Of a stretch of 64,000 nt of DNA, positions 1 through 10,527 are shown one piece after another. The translations under genes and the position numbers were made by a program. The stretch covers positions 811,001 through 875,000 of the forward strand of contig NC_014221.1 in assembly GCF_000092425.1 (NCBI RefSeq), read 5' to 3'. Source of the DNA: Truepera radiovictrix DSM 17093 (GTDB lineage Bacteria > Deinococcota > Deinococci > Deinococcales > Trueperaceae). Numbering within the stretch: the stretch's first letter is position 1; each line of letters starts with the position of its first letter. The notes below the pieces were generated by a model. That model saw only the letters and a program-made list of their open reading frames with translations. It was not told the origin of the DNA and ran no database searches.

Positions 1-22
1 CGATCAGGCGTCCTTTAGTCAT
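1..22 (-). CDS. 5' end of an unidentified gene, cut by window start
   Basis: Seven codons reading M-T-K-G-R-L-I run off the left edge of the window on the minus strand. The ATG at 22 is preceded by a good Shine-Dalgarno GGAGG (29-33 on the minus strand) at a 6-nt spacing, which is why I call a gene start. Too little is visible to assign a product. Confidence 0.55.
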
Positions 23-1681
<1,659 letters not shown>

Positions 1682-1682
<1 letters not shown>

Positions 1683-2656
1683 TGGCGCAGCTCAACCTGG
1701 TGCAGAGTGTAGCGCGGACGCTCGCGAGCGAGATGGCGCGCGACGAGCGCGTGGTCGTCTTAGGTGAGGACGTGGGTAAACGCGGCGGCGTCTTTCTGGC
1801 GACCGAGGGGCTGTTCGACCGCTTCGGCCCCGACCGCGTCATCGACTCCCCGCTCTCCGAAGCGGCGATTCTAGGGGCGGCCGTCGGGATGGCCGTCCAC
1901 GGCTTGCGCCCTGTGGCCGAGATCCAGTTCGCCGACTACGTCTACCCCGGTTTCGACCAGCTCGTCTCGCAAGCGGCGAAGCTGCGCTACCGCTCGGGCG
2001 GGCAGTTTTATGCCCCGATGGTCGTCCGCATGCCGGCAGGCGGCGGCGTCAAGGGGGGGCACCACCACTCGCAAAACCCCGAGACGCACTTTGTCCACAC
2101 CCCCGGCCTGAAGGTGGTCTACCCGTCGTCACCCAAAGACGCCAAAGGGCTTCTGACGACGGCGATTCGCGACGACGACCCGGTCGTGTTTATGGAGCCC
2201 AAACGCCTCTACCGCGCCTTTAAAGAGGAGGTGCCGGACGACGAGTACCTGGTGCCGCTCGGCAAGGCGCGCGTGCGCCGCGAGGGCGACGACCTGGTGC
2301 TCGTCTCCTACGGCGGTTCGGTCGCCGAAACCCTCAAGGCCGCCGACGCGCTCGCCGAGCAGGGGATCTCGGCGCAGGTGCTCGACCTGCGCTCCTTGCT
2401 GCCGTGGGACAAAGAGGCCGTTTTGGAGGTGGTTGCGCGCGTCGGCCGCGTCGTGCTGGTGAGCGAGGCGCCCAAGACGGCCGGGTTTATCAGCGAGGTC
2501 GCGGCGACCATCTCCGAGGAGGTGTTAGACGCCCTACTCGCACCCCCCGTGCGCGTAGCGGGCTTTGACACGCCCTACCCTTATGCGCAAGACCGCGCGT
2601 ACCTGCCTGGGGTCAACCGCATCCTCAGGGCGGTGCAGGCGGTTCTGGACTACTAG
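1682..2656 (+). CDS. bkdB: 2-oxoisovalerate dehydrogenase E1 beta
   Basis: This is the beta subunit of the branched-chain dehydrogenase E1 and pairs with the gene just upstream in an alpha2beta2 tetramer. The 324 residues show the usual transketolase-like pyrimidine domain ([37 protein letters not shown]) and C-terminal domain ([21 protein letters not shown]). Length is normal for the family. The start codon overlaps the E1 alpha stop. A 14-bp palindrome AGCTCGTACGAGCT (2655-2668) overlaps the stop codon, in the 101-bp gap before the E2 gene. Confidence 0.94.
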
Positions 2657-2757
2657 CTCGTACGAGCTTGTGGCGCGCGGTGTGTGCAGGTACGGGCCGC
2701 GCGCTTTAAAAGACAGCGAAAAGCGAAACGCACACACGGTTTGACCGAGGAGTTTGC

Positions 2758-4194
2758 ATGCCGAGAGAGTTGGTGCTGCCCGAGCTCGCCGAGTCGGTGG
2801 TCGAGGGCGAAATCGTCAAGTGGCTGGTCGCCGAAGGGGAGACGGTCGCGCAAGACCAACCGGTCGTCGAGGTGATGACCGACAAGGTGACCGTCGAGTT
2901 GCCGAGCCCGTTCGCGGGGACGCTCGAGAAACACCTCGTCGCGGAGGGGGCGGTGGTGGCCGTTCACGACCCCATCGCCCTATTCTCCGACGACGCGACC
3001 GGGACGCAGGAGGCGGGCGCGACCGCCGAGGAGGCGCCCAAGCTCGAGGTCGCCGAGGCGCCGACGGCTGACGCGCCCCCCGTGACCCCGACCGGGCGTG
3101 AGCCGAGCGTGCAGGCGCGCGAGGAGCGCTCCATCGTCGAACCGAGCAGCGGTGTGGGCGAAGACGACGGCGACGCCCTCAGCCTCTTTAAAGCCGACAA
3201 AGACGACCCCGGCGCCCCCGTCTATCAGGTGCGGCGGGGCGCGGCGCCCCAAGCGGCGAAGGCGACCGGCCCCTACGGCCGCCCGCTGGCGGTGCCCGCG
3301 GCGCGCAAGCTCGCCCGCGAGCTCGGGCTCGAGCTCACCGCGGTCGCGGGCAGCGGCCCGCACGGGCGCATCCGCGTCGAGGACGTGCGCCGCGCCGCCG
3401 AAGCGAGCGCCCCCGCCGCGGCGGAGCCGCCCTCGGCGCCCGCCCCGACCCCCAAAGCGCCCGCCTACAAGACCCCGGCTGGCTACGAGGGGCTCGAGGA
3501 GCGCGTCCCCGTGCGCGGGTTGCGGCGCGCCATCGCCAACCAGATGGTCGCCTCGCACCTGCAGACGGTCCGCACGCTGCACGTCGACGAGGTCGACGTC
3601 ACCGAACTCGTCGCCCTGCGCGAGCGCCTCAAACCCTTAGCCGAGCGGCGCGGCGTCAAGCTCTCGTACCTGCCCTTCATCATGAAAGCGGCCGTGGCGG
3701 CGCTCAAGCGCTTTCCGGTGCTGAACGCCAGCTTCGACGAGGAGCGGGGCGAAATCGTCCTTAAGCGCTTTTACAACCTCGGGCTCGCGGTCGCGACCGA
3801 CGTCGGCCTGGTGGTGCCGGTAGTCAAGGACGTCGACCGCAAGAGCGTGCTCGAGATCGCCGGCGAGGTGAGCGCGCTCGCGGCGAAGGCGCGCGAGGGC
3901 AAGCTCGCCCCCGAGGACGTGCGCGGCGGCACCTTTAGCATCACCAACATCGGCTCACTGGGCGGGCTCTTCAGCTTCCCCATCATCAACGTGCCCGAGG
4001 CGGCTATCTTGGGCGTGCATTCGATCAAAAAGCGCCCCGTGGTGCTGCCGGACGACACGATCGCCGCGCGGCAGATGCTCTACCTCTCGCTCTCGTTCGA
4101 CCACCGCCTCGTCGACGGGGCGGAGGCGGCGCAGTTTACAAGCTACGTCATCGAGCTCCTGGGGTCGCCGGAGTCGCTGATGCTCGAGGGCTAG
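2758..4194 (+). CDS. Dihydrolipoyl acyltransferase (E2) of branched-chain dehydrogenase
   Basis: This is the E2 core of the dehydrogenase, which transfers the acyl group from lipoamide to CoA. The order is an N-terminal lipoyl domain (residues about 1-80, lipoylation lysine in VMTDKVTVE), a long Ala/Pro/Glu-rich linker, an E1/E3-binding domain (about 178-218, VPAARKLARELG and GPHGRI), a second linker, and the catalytic domain ending in SFDHRLVDGAEAAQF with the catalytic His and Asp-Gly. The start follows GAGGAGTTTGC. With the two upstream E1 genes it forms an E1-E1-E2 operon without E3. The spacing before this gene is larger than between the E1 genes, so it may have extra regulation. Confidence 0.93.
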   Translation: MPRELVLPELAESVVEGEIVKWLVAEGETVAQDQPVVEVMTDKVTVELPSPFAGTLEKHLVAEGAVVAVHDPIALFSDDATGTQEAGATAEEAPKLEVAEAPTADAPPVTPTGREPSVQAREERSIVEPSSGVGEDDGDALSLFKADKDDPGAPVYQVRRGAAPQAAKATGPYGRPLAVPAARKLARELGLELTAVAGSGPHGRIRVEDVRRAAEASAPAAAEPPSAPAPTPKAPAYKTPAGYEGLEERVPVRGLRRAIANQMVASHLQTVRTLHVDEVDVTELVALRERLKPLAERRGVKLSYLPFIMKAAVAALKRFPVLNASFDEERGEIVLKRFYNLGLAVATDVGLVVPVVKDVDRKSVLEIAGEVSALAAKAREGKLAPEDVRGGTFSITNIGSLGGLFSFPIINVPEAAILGVHSIKKRPVVLPDDTIAARQMLYLSLSFDHRLVDGAEAAQFTSYVIELLGSPESLMLEG

Positions 4195-4204
4195 CGGGCG
4201 GGTC

Positions 4205-5851
4205 TTAAAGACCCGCCTCACGAAAGGCCGCCGCGACGATCTCCTGCGCCTCTTGTTGGATGCGCGCGAGGTGCTCTTGGCCCCGAAACGACTCGGCGTA
4301 GATCTTGTAGATGTCCTCGGTGCCCGACGGGCGGGCGGCGAACCATCCCGAGGAGGTGACGACCTTAAGGCCGCCGATGGGGGCGCCGTTGGCGGGGGCG
4401 CGCGTCAGCTTGGCGGTGATGGGGTCGCCCGCTAGCGTGTCGGCTGTGACCTGTTCGGGGGAGAGCGCGCTCAGCGCGGCTTTTTGCTCGGGCGTCGCGG
4501 GGGCGTCCATGCGCTCGTAAAGGGGTGCGCCGAAGCGCGCCTGAAGCTCACGGTAGTGTTCGCCGGGGTCACGACCCGTAATGGCCGTGATCTCGGCCGC
4601 CAAGAGGTCCATGATGAAGCCGTCTTTGTCGGTCGTCCAGACCGTCCCGTCGCGGCGCAAAAAGGACGCTCCCGCCGACTCCTCGCCGCCGAAACCGTAA
4701 GCGCCCCCCAAAAGCCCCTCGACAAACCACTTGAACCCCACTGGCACCTCGGCCAGCGTCCTGCCTAGGCTCTCGGCCACGCGGTCGATCATCGAGCTCG
4801 AGACGAGTGTCTTGCCGACCGCCGCGTCACGCCGCCACCCCGGGCGGTGCTGAAAGAGGTAGTTGACCGCTACCGCGAGGTAGTGGTTGGGGTTTAAAAG
4901 CCCGCTGCTTTTCGTAACGATGCCGTGGCGGTCGAAGTCGGGGTCGTTGCCGAAGGCGATGTCGAAGTCGTCTTTGAGCCCGATGAGGCTCGCCATGGCG
5001 TAGGGCGAGGAGCAGTCCATGCGGATCTTGCCGTCTTTGTCAAGCGTCATAAACGAAAACGCGGGGTCGACGCGGCGATTCACAAGGTGCACGTCGAGGC
5101 CGTAGTGTTCGGCGATGGGCTCCCAGTAGGCGAGGCCGGCGCCCCCCATCGGGTCGACCCCCAGTCTGAGCCCGGCCGCCGCGATGGCCTCCAGGTCGAG
5201 CACCTCCCCGAGATCCTCGACGTAGGGCTTGACAAAATCGTAGGGGCGGGTCGTGTCGGCGCGCAGCGCCCGCGCCAGCGGGAGCCGCTTGACCCCCCTG
5301 AGACCTCCCTCCAGGAGCGCGTTGGCGCGCGCCTCGACCCACTTGGTGACGTCCGTGTCGGCGGGGCCGCCCGAGGGTGGGTTGTACTTAAAGCCGCCGT
5401 CTTCGGGCGGGTTGTGCGACGGGGTGATGACCACGCCGTCGGCGAGCCCCGCATCTTTGCCCCGGTTAAAGGTCAGAATCGCGTGCGACACGGCGGGCGT
5501 CGGGGTGTAGCCGAGCCCCTCTTGGTAGCGCACCTCGACGCCGTTGGCGGCGAAGACCTCGAGCGCCGTGCCGAAAGCCGCCTCGGAAAGGGCGTGCGTG
5601 TCCATACCGATAAAGAGCGGCCCGGTGATGCCCGCCTGGGTGCGGTAGTCGCAGAGCGCTTGGGCGACTGCTAGGATGTGCGCCTCGTTAAAGCTGCCCG
5701 TGAGCGACGAACCGCGGTGCCCGGAGGTGCCGAAGGCGACCCGCTGCGACGCCTTGGTGGGGTCGGGCTGGGTGGTGTAGTAGGCCGCCATGAGGCGCGG
5801 GACGTTGGGTAACGACTCGGGGGGGGCGGGTTTGCCGGCGAGGTCGTGCAT
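4205..5851 (-). CDS. pgm: Phosphoglucomutase, alpha-D-glucose-phosphate specific
   Basis: The enzyme interconverts glucose 1-phosphate and glucose 6-phosphate in the cytoplasm, linking glycogen and sugar-nucleotide synthesis with glycolysis. The 548 residues match the bacterial Pgm family length. Visible marks are TSGHRGSS near the N-terminus, the phosphoserine loop [11 protein letters not shown], the metal-binding [10 protein letters not shown], and the sugar/phosphate loops [10 protein letters not shown] and [22 protein letters not shown]. The ATG at 5851 follows CCGGAGG. It is convergent with the dehydrogenase operon and divergent from the regulator at 6013. Confidence 0.95.
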   Translation of the reverse strand: MHDLAGKPAPPESLPNVPRLMAAYYTTQPDPTKASQRVAFGTSGHRGSSLTGSFNEAHILAVAQALCDYRTQAGITGPLFIGMDTHALSEAAFGTALEVFAANGVEVRYQEGLGYTPTPAVSHAILTFNRGKDAGLADGVVITPSHNPPEDGGFKYNPPSGGPADTDVTKWVEARANALLEGGLRGVKRLPLARALRADTTRPYDFVKPYVEDLGEVLDLEAIAAAGLRLGVDPMGGAGLAYWEPIAEHYGLDVHLVNRRVDPAFSFMTLDKDGKIRMDCSSPYAMASLIGLKDDFDIAFGNDPDFDRHGIVTKSSGLLNPNHYLAVAVNYLFQHRPGWRRDAAVGKTLVSSSMIDRVAESLGRTLAEVPVGFKWFVEGLLGGAYGFGGEESAGASFLRRDGTVWTTDKDGFIMDLLAAEITAITGRDPGEHYRELQARFGAPLYERMDAPATPEQKAALSALSPEQVTADTLAGDPITAKLTRAPANGAPIGGLKVVTSSGWFAARPSGTEDIYKIYAESFRGQEHLARIQQEAQEIVAAAFREAGL

Positions 5852-5972
5852 CAGGGCCTCCGGAAGGTAGGGTATGTAGGTGGGTATACCACACGTTGCC
5901 GCACAGCCGACACTGTGGCGCTTGACGCCTGAGCGTCTTTGTGACAGCGGGGCGAAGCTGCACCGCAGCGTT

Positions 5973-6004
5973 GCAACGTTGCGGTAACGTGCGCACGATA
6001 TCGT
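5973..6004. promoter_or_regulatory. Clustered palindromes upstream of regulator gene
   Basis: Two perfect 10-bp palindromes, GCAACGTTGC (5973-5982) and ACGATATCGT (5995-6004), have centres 22 bp apart, about two helical turns. GTGCGCAC (5989-5996) lies between them. They sit immediately before the ATG at 6013. The octamer TAACGTGC at 5985-5992 recurs upstream of the paralogous regulator at 60813-60820. An operator role, possibly autoregulatory, is inference. Confidence 0.35.
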
Positions 6005-6012
6005 TATGTGTT

Positions 6013-6687
6013 ATGCAAAAGCTAACGGATGTCGCCTCCCTTTTGCAGGTACACGGGAGGCTTAATAAGGGCCCACGCGTGAACCCGCTACCGCTCCTTA
6101 AGGCGGCCAATCCGCCTGTCATCAACCTGCACTGCGGTATTTCCCGGCTGAAACGCGAGATGGTTTTAGCGCTCAAGGGAGCAGGTGTGCCCACCGTTTC
6201 AAGCTCCGAGCCTCTCCTCTCGAGGCTTCACCTCATCTTAGACGCACCGCTCGGTTGGGCTCTTTGGCGATCTTTGGAGCTCGAGGGGCAGAGCAAGGTC
6301 GTCGTCAGCGACAACCCTTGCCCTGAATACCGGCTCGACCTACTCGAATCAGAGCCGCTTGCGCTCCTGCACGACGTTTCAGTTACCGACATCGTGCTGA
6401 TGTTGCGGGGTGAGAAGTGTGCCTCTGTTCGGCTGCCGTACACACCCCTTAGCACCACCGAACGCCTGACGTTAAAGCTCATCGCCATGGACTACAGCAA
6501 CGACAGCATAGCCCGTTTACGGGGCGTAGAAACGCAGACCGTTAAGAATGTCGTTCGCAACCTCTACCAGAAGCTCTACCTCAAGACGCGGTTGCAGGCC
6601 GCCCACTACTATTTTGGCAACTGGCATCTGCTTAAAGGCTGGACGCCGCCACCACACGTCGCCCTGCCGGAAGAGATGAGTAGTTGA
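6013..6687 (+). CDS. LuxR/GerE-type HTH regulator with unusual N-terminal domain
   Basis: The protein has 224 residues from the ATG at 6013. The C-terminal 60 residues are a GerE-type helix-turn-helix (LSTTERLTLKLIAM, then RGVETQTVKNVVRNLYQKL). The N-terminal part may be a degenerate receiver-like fold: I see the strand VVVSDNPCPEYRLDLL but no clear phospho-acceptor. It is clearly paralogous to the regulator at 60872: both share ILDAP-G-A, V(S/T)DNPC, P-(A)LL and a terminal YYFG. The start is uncertain. No strong Shine-Dalgarno precedes 6013, and a GTG at 6079 has AATAAGG nearby. Position at the head of the accessory cluster suggests it controls the cluster. Confidence 0.75.
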   Translation: MQKLTDVASLLQVHGRLNKGPRVNPLPLLKAANPPVINLHCGISRLKREMVLALKGAGVPTVSSSEPLLSRLHLILDAPLGWALWRSLELEGQSKVVVSDNPCPEYRLDLLESEPLALLHDVSVTDIVLMLRGEKCASVRLPYTPLSTTERLTLKLIAMDYSNDSIARLRGVETQTVKNVVRNLYQKLYLKTRLQAAHYYFGNWHLLKGWTPPPHVALPEEMSS

Positions 6688-6840
6688 CGGAGCACAGTAC
6701 CAAGGTACAGGTACGAAGGGTGCTTGGACACCTCCCGGAGGTTTAAGTACCCTCAGTTAAGGCGCTAACCAATCTTGTGAACAGCTTGTGGCAGACGCAC
6801 CGGAACGCACTGCGCGTCGACGCAGGAAGGGGTGGGATAG

Positions 6841-7941
6841 GTGATTCCGATCAGGTACGTGAGGCGTCTGCGTGCTCTCTTTGTCTTTGCCTTGATAGCT
6901 GGACCAATAGCTTGGGCACAGGACGCTATGAGCCTTCCGTGGCGGCTCGGGCCGGGGCCGGGTACGGTGGTAACGCTTCCTGAAGTGGAGACCGTACAAG
7001 GTGACGTGATCGCGACTGGCGTTCCCAGTCTCGTCTTTTTCACGATGCTGTCTAACAGTGTTGAATCGGCCTTTGAGCACGCTGCGCTCGCGACCGTCTG
7101 GCAAGAGCGCTACCCGGGAGTGCAGGTCATCTTGGTGGACACCCGCAGTGACGCCGAGGAGGTTCGCCGCTGGGTACAAGCTACCGGCGTCGAGGTCTCT
7201 GTGGTCGCTGACGCGGACGACGCCTTCGAGGAAGCGTTCGATACCAACCGCCTTCCGATCCTCTATTTGTTGGACGAGTCGGGCGTCATTCAGGACAAAA
7301 TTGTGGGGGGGGATCTGGGGCGCCTTACCGAATTCAACCAAGTCTTAGCGTGGGCGGCGTCGAGAGCTTGGGAGAAGGTGGTCGCTCAGCGTTCTGATTG
7401 GCTCGTCGTAGGAAAAGCGCCGTACCGGGAGCTAGCCGACGTTCCTCTTGGCGGCGGTCATCCAACCGTTGTCTATCACACTGATCCCCTTTGTTCTCCG
7501 TGTCAGGAGGTGGCTGAAGGGCTCCAGCGCGAACTCAACGCTTTAACCAAAAGGTATCCAGAGGTATCCATCGTCATCTTGGAGGTGGGTGCGAAGGCGG
7601 GGGATGTAGAGGCGCTACACGAGCTGCTTGAAGGCTATGTCGAACTGTACGGGCGCGAAGCGGCACCTGCTCAGCTGCTGATGATGGTCGAGCGTGGTCG
7701 TCTCGCTGGAGCTGAAACGGTCCAGCTTCCTAGAGAGGGATGGGCACAGAACATCAAGTTGGTTACCTACGAGCCTGGAGACACCAACGATCCAGGTCGC
7801 TGGTGGGGTCAAACACCAGTCCCAGGCCTAATGGTCTTCGACGCTACGGGGGTCTACCGGGGTCCGGCACCGCTTTGGCTAGGGCCATTTCGTGCAGAAG
7901 CGCTCCGAGAAGCCATCACGACGCTGATAGCTGACCTCTAA
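6841..7941 (+). CDS. Exported protein with two thioredoxin-like domains (CSPC in the second)
   Basis: A GTG at 6841 with AGGAAGGGG upstream starts a 366-residue protein. Residues 1-27 are a signal peptide (RRLRALFVFALIAGPIAWAQ), so it should act outside the cytoplasmic membrane. Residues about 50-180 look like a thioredoxin fold without a CXXC pair (VFFTMLSNSVESA at the usual active-site place; cis-Pro-like RLPILYLLDESG). Residues about 195-366 form a second fold with the active-site motif C218-S-P-C221 and a late VPGLMVFDATG strand. Same size and architecture as the protein at 61563. A 15-nt gap separates it from the 8-Cys peptide gene. I infer a dedicated disulfide oxidoreductase or isomerase for that peptide; a reductase for cytochrome or metal proteins is an alternative. 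Confidence 0.8.
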   Translation: MIPIRYVRRLRALFVFALIAGPIAWAQDAMSLPWRLGPGPGTVVTLPEVETVQGDVIATGVPSLVFFTMLSNSVESAFEHAALATVWQERYPGVQVILVDTRSDAEEVRRWVQATGVEVSVVADADDAFEEAFDTNRLPILYLLDESGVIQDKIVGGDLGRLTEFNQVLAWAASRAWEKVVAQRSDWLVVGKAPYRELADVPLGGGHPTVVYHTDPLCSPCQEVAEGLQRELNALTKRYPEVSIVILEVGAKAGDVEALHELLEGYVELYGREAAPAQLLMMVERGRLAGAETVQLPREGWAQNIKLVTYEPGDTNDPGRWWGQTPVPGLMVFDATGVYRGPAPLWLGPFRAEALREAITTLIADL

Positions 7942-7956
7942 AAGGAGGGGAGGCAA

Positions 7957-8226
7957 ATGCGAAGAACTCTGGTGATTGTGGTGTGTTGCCTCAGTCTCTT
8001 GGTGATTGGTAGCAGTTCCTCTGCTCAGTGTTCGAGCACCTGTCAAAACCCACGACGAACCGGTTCGCCGCGGATTATAAGTGCAGGCTGCGACAACTTC
8101 TGTTTCTCCAGAACAAACGGATTATCCGTAAGTTATCAAGAGGTGCGGGAGACATCGTACAGCTGTAGCAATGGGGGAACCTGTGTGGTGCGGGAAACCT
8201 ACACCGCTCCATGTGGCATCTGCTGA
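7957..8226 (+). CDS. Small secreted cysteine-rich peptide precursor
   Basis: An 89-codon gene with the strongest ribosome-binding site in the cluster (AAGGAGGGGAGG). Residues 1-23 are a signal peptide (MRRTLVIVVCCLSLLVIG then SSSSA). Predicted cleavage before Gln-Cys leaves about 66 residues with eight cysteines, the last being the C-terminal residue (APCGIC). The lack of a lipobox argues against a lipoprotein. Hand-counted GC is 141 of 270 (52%), well below the neighbourhood. It lies between the thioredoxin-fold protein and the permease. I do not recognise the family. By context it could be a disulfide-stabilised bacteriocin, signal or surface peptide. Confidence 0.78.
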   Translation: MRRTLVIVVCCLSLLVIGSSSSAQCSSTCQNPRRTGSPRIISAGCDNFCFSRTNGLSVSYQEVRETSYSCSNGGTCVVRETYTAPCGIC

Positions 8227-8237
8227 CTTCAAGTCAC

Positions 8238-8276
8238 GAGGGACGCGGTGGGCGCTAAGCGCCCACCGCGTCCCTC
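8238..8276 (+). terminator. 18-bp perfect hairpin inside the cluster (attenuator-like)
   Basis: An 18-bp perfect inverted repeat (8238-8255 and 8259-8276) has a 3-nt TAA loop. It begins 12 nt after the peptide stop and ends 13 nt before the permease ATG. No U-tract follows, so it may be a partial terminator or an mRNA 3'-end stabiliser that raises peptide output relative to the transporter. Confidence 0.7.
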
Positions 8277-8289
8277 GGCTAGGGTCACC

Positions 8290-10527
8290 ATGGCTCTCTT
8301 TCGTTATGTAAACGTCTTGTCCCTCCTGCTGATCGTCGCCCTTGTGACCGCTGTCTTGGCGCTCAGCGCTCGCTCGGACGCCGAGTGGCAGGCATTGGTG
8401 ACGGGGGTGGGTGGCGAAGATGTCGTCACCTTTCGGTTGCGGCGGGACGCGGTGGACGCACCTTCCTGGACCCCTAGGCATCTAACTGATCTGAGCGCCC
8501 TTACGGGGGTGCGTGAGGTGTTTTGGCGGGGTGGCTACCACTACATCCAGGGCCCCGGTTCGGCTTACGTGCTGCCCGTGACGGTGGCTTCGCCGGGGTT
8601 CTTGAGTGCCCGGCAGGTCACCCTCGTTGCGGGACGCGACCTCTCGGCCGAGGATGCCGGACGCCCCCGCGCGGTGCTCAGTGAGCAGCACGCGCGCGAA
8701 ATCTTCCCCGATTTGAGCCCCGCGGAGGTTCTTGGTCAGAGCATCCGTGTCGACAACGAGCAGCTCGAGATCGTCGGCGTTGCAGGTGATAGCGACGAGG
8801 TTGACGCTGCTTTCCGGACCGCAACTACCCCCCCCTCGAGTTATCCGGGTAGCTATGACCTTCAGACCGTCTACCTACGCCTCGATGATGAAACCAACAT
8901 GGCAGCGGTCGTTGAGCAAGCCACCGCTTATTTGGCGGCTACGGAGGCGCTGGCGATGCTCGAGGCTATTCCCTACCGCGAGTTCGTGCGTCCTGGGGTC
9001 ATCGATGAGCGCCTCGATTACGTGCGCGAGATTACCGTGCTCTTCGACTGGCTGGTGGCGTTTGCACTCCTTCTGGGGGTGATTAACCTGTTTAACCAGG
9101 CGCTGCTCTCGGCTGCAGCCAGGCGCCAGCGCTGGGCACTTCACCGTGTACTCGGCGCAACGAGGGGGCAGCTGGTCGCACGTGAACTCGTAATAGGTGC
9201 TGGGGCGGAATGGGGGGCAGTCATCTTCGGGGTTCTCTTGGGAGGGTTGCTCGGCTCGCTGTTTGGCGGGTTGCTGAGCCTTCGGGTCGTACTCACGGGG
9301 CTACTCATCGGCATACTCAGCTTCTTGCTGGGGAGCTTTCCCCTCGTTAAGGGCACCCTGTCGCTCCATCCGTACGGAGCGCTCAGACAGAGCAAGGGCG
9401 TGGCGCGTCATCCGCTGCTGACTCTGGCAGGGGCGCTGGGTCTTCTTGGAGGTTTAGCGCTGGTGGTCTTGGCGGGTGGGTTTCGCGATCTGGGGCAGCG
9501 GGCGGTCGGTGCTGAGGTGCAGGCGATAGGCGCCGACCTGGTGGCGTTCGTTCCCGATAGGCGGAGCATCCTGCCGGTTGCGCAGCTTACCGAAGAGGAC
9601 GTTGCCGCCTTTAGGGAGGCCTTCCCCAGAGTACCGGTCACGAGGTTCGAGCGCTACCCGGCCTCGGTGCAGCGCGATACGGTCTCCTATGACGTTGAGG
9701 TGATCGCTGCCGACGACGTGTTCTTGGAAGTTAGCGGGACGCGCCTCGAGGCCGGAAGCTGGGAGGGCGCTGGTGTGGTCTTAGGAAGCGCGGTGGCGGC
9801 GGCGCTGTTCCCCGATGGGGGCGCCCTAGGGCAGAGGGTCACGTTGGGTGGTCAGCGGTTAGGAAGCGACCTCGAACTCGAGGTCGAGGCGGTCGCCGCG
9901 CTGCCCGCTACCGAAAGGTTCGAGTCCCCTGCGCTGCGTCCCGGCGCGGTGCTGCTGCCGCGCGCTCTGCTCAACACCTTTTCGCTAACCTCGGAGGTGT
10001 ACGCGCGGGTCGGGGGGCTGACGGAGAGCGAGGTCGAGGCGCTGGGTGCCTTTTTGAGCGCGCGCTACCCGCAAACTGCTCCTACCGTAGCGTTTTACGC
10101 CGCCGACAGCGAGAGGTGGTATCTAGGGCGCCTCCAGGAGGTGGCGCGGCACTTCAACCTCGTCGCCGTGCTGATCTTTGTACTCGCGTCGGTCGGTATG
10201 GCGACGTTGGCGGTGGCGCGGGCCGAGGCTAGACGCTACGTGCGCGGCCTCGAGCGCGCTTTCGGCGCGACGCGCGCCGAGGTGTTTCGTCGTGAACTAC
10301 AGAGCGTCGCCCGTCTTTCACTCCTGATCGGTACGCTTGGGGTGGGGGTGGGACTTTTCACCCTCTGGTGGTGGGCGTCTGGCGCAGGCTACGCCTTTGT
10401 TATCCCCGCGTTCTGGCTTTTTGCGGCGCTGGTGACAACGTCTGGGATCGGGGTTCTCGTTGGTACTGCTGTGGCGCACTGGAGCGCCTTCCGCTCACCT
10501 ATGGCAGTGCTAAGGGGGGAAGGATGA
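8290..10527 (+). CDS. FtsX/MacB-type ABC transporter permease, fused two-half form
   Basis: The 745-residue membrane protein starts at ATG 8290; an upstream in-frame GTG lies inside the hairpin stem and is less likely. Layout: TM1 (about 8-27), a ~220-residue outer domain of MacB_PCD type, three TMs (about 250-370), a fifth TM (about 394-415), a second outer domain (about 415-620), and three C-terminal TMs. Two FtsX-like motifs, R-LGATRGQLVARE and RAFGATRAEVFRRE, face the cytoplasm as coupling helices. It ends in MAVLRGEG, and its TGA overlaps the ATPase ATG (ATGA). No MacA-like adaptor is present. The layout resembles lactococcin-972-group and BceB-like permeases. Role: export of, or resistance to, the Cys-rich peptide (inferred). 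Confidence 0.85.
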   Translation: MALFRYVNVLSLLLIVALVTAVLALSARSDAEWQALVTGVGGEDVVTFRLRRDAVDAPSWTPRHLTDLSALTGVREVFWRGGYHYIQGPGSAYVLPVTVASPGFLSARQVTLVAGRDLSAEDAGRPRAVLSEQHAREIFPDLSPAEVLGQSIRVDNEQLEIVGVAGDSDEVDAAFRTATTPPSSYPGSYDLQTVYLRLDDETNMAAVVEQATAYLAATEALAMLEAIPYREFVRPGVIDERLDYVREITVLFDWLVAFALLLGVINLFNQALLSAAARRQRWALHRVLGATRGQLVARELVIGAGAEWGAVIFGVLLGGLLGSLFGGLLSLRVVLTGLLIGILSFLLGSFPLVKGTLSLHPYGALRQSKGVARHPLLTLAGALGLLGGLALVVLAGGFRDLGQRAVGAEVQAIGADLVAFVPDRRSILPVAQLTEEDVAAFREAFPRVPVTRFERYPASVQRDTVSYDVEVIAADDVFLEVSGTRLEAGSWEGAGVVLGSAVAAALFPDGGALGQRVTLGGQRLGSDLELEVEAVAALPATERFESPALRPGAVLLPRALLNTFSLTSEVYARVGGLTESEVEALGAFLSARYPQTAPTVAFYAADSERWYLGRLQEVARHFNLVAVLIFVLASVGMATLAVARAEARRYVRGLERAFGATRAEVFRRELQSVARLSLLIGTLGVGVGLFTLWWWASGAGYAFVIPAFWLFAALVTTSGIGVLVGTAVAHWSAFRSPMAVLRGEG

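Noticed and set aside
4925-5674. 249-codon plus-strand frame opposite pgm
   Set aside because: Pgm is fully conserved on the minus strand; this frame has no start signal and the composition of an antisense shadow.
5941-6012. Longer regulator start at 5941
   Set aside because: The extra residues have no counterpart in the paralogue at 60872 and cover the palindromic promoter region.
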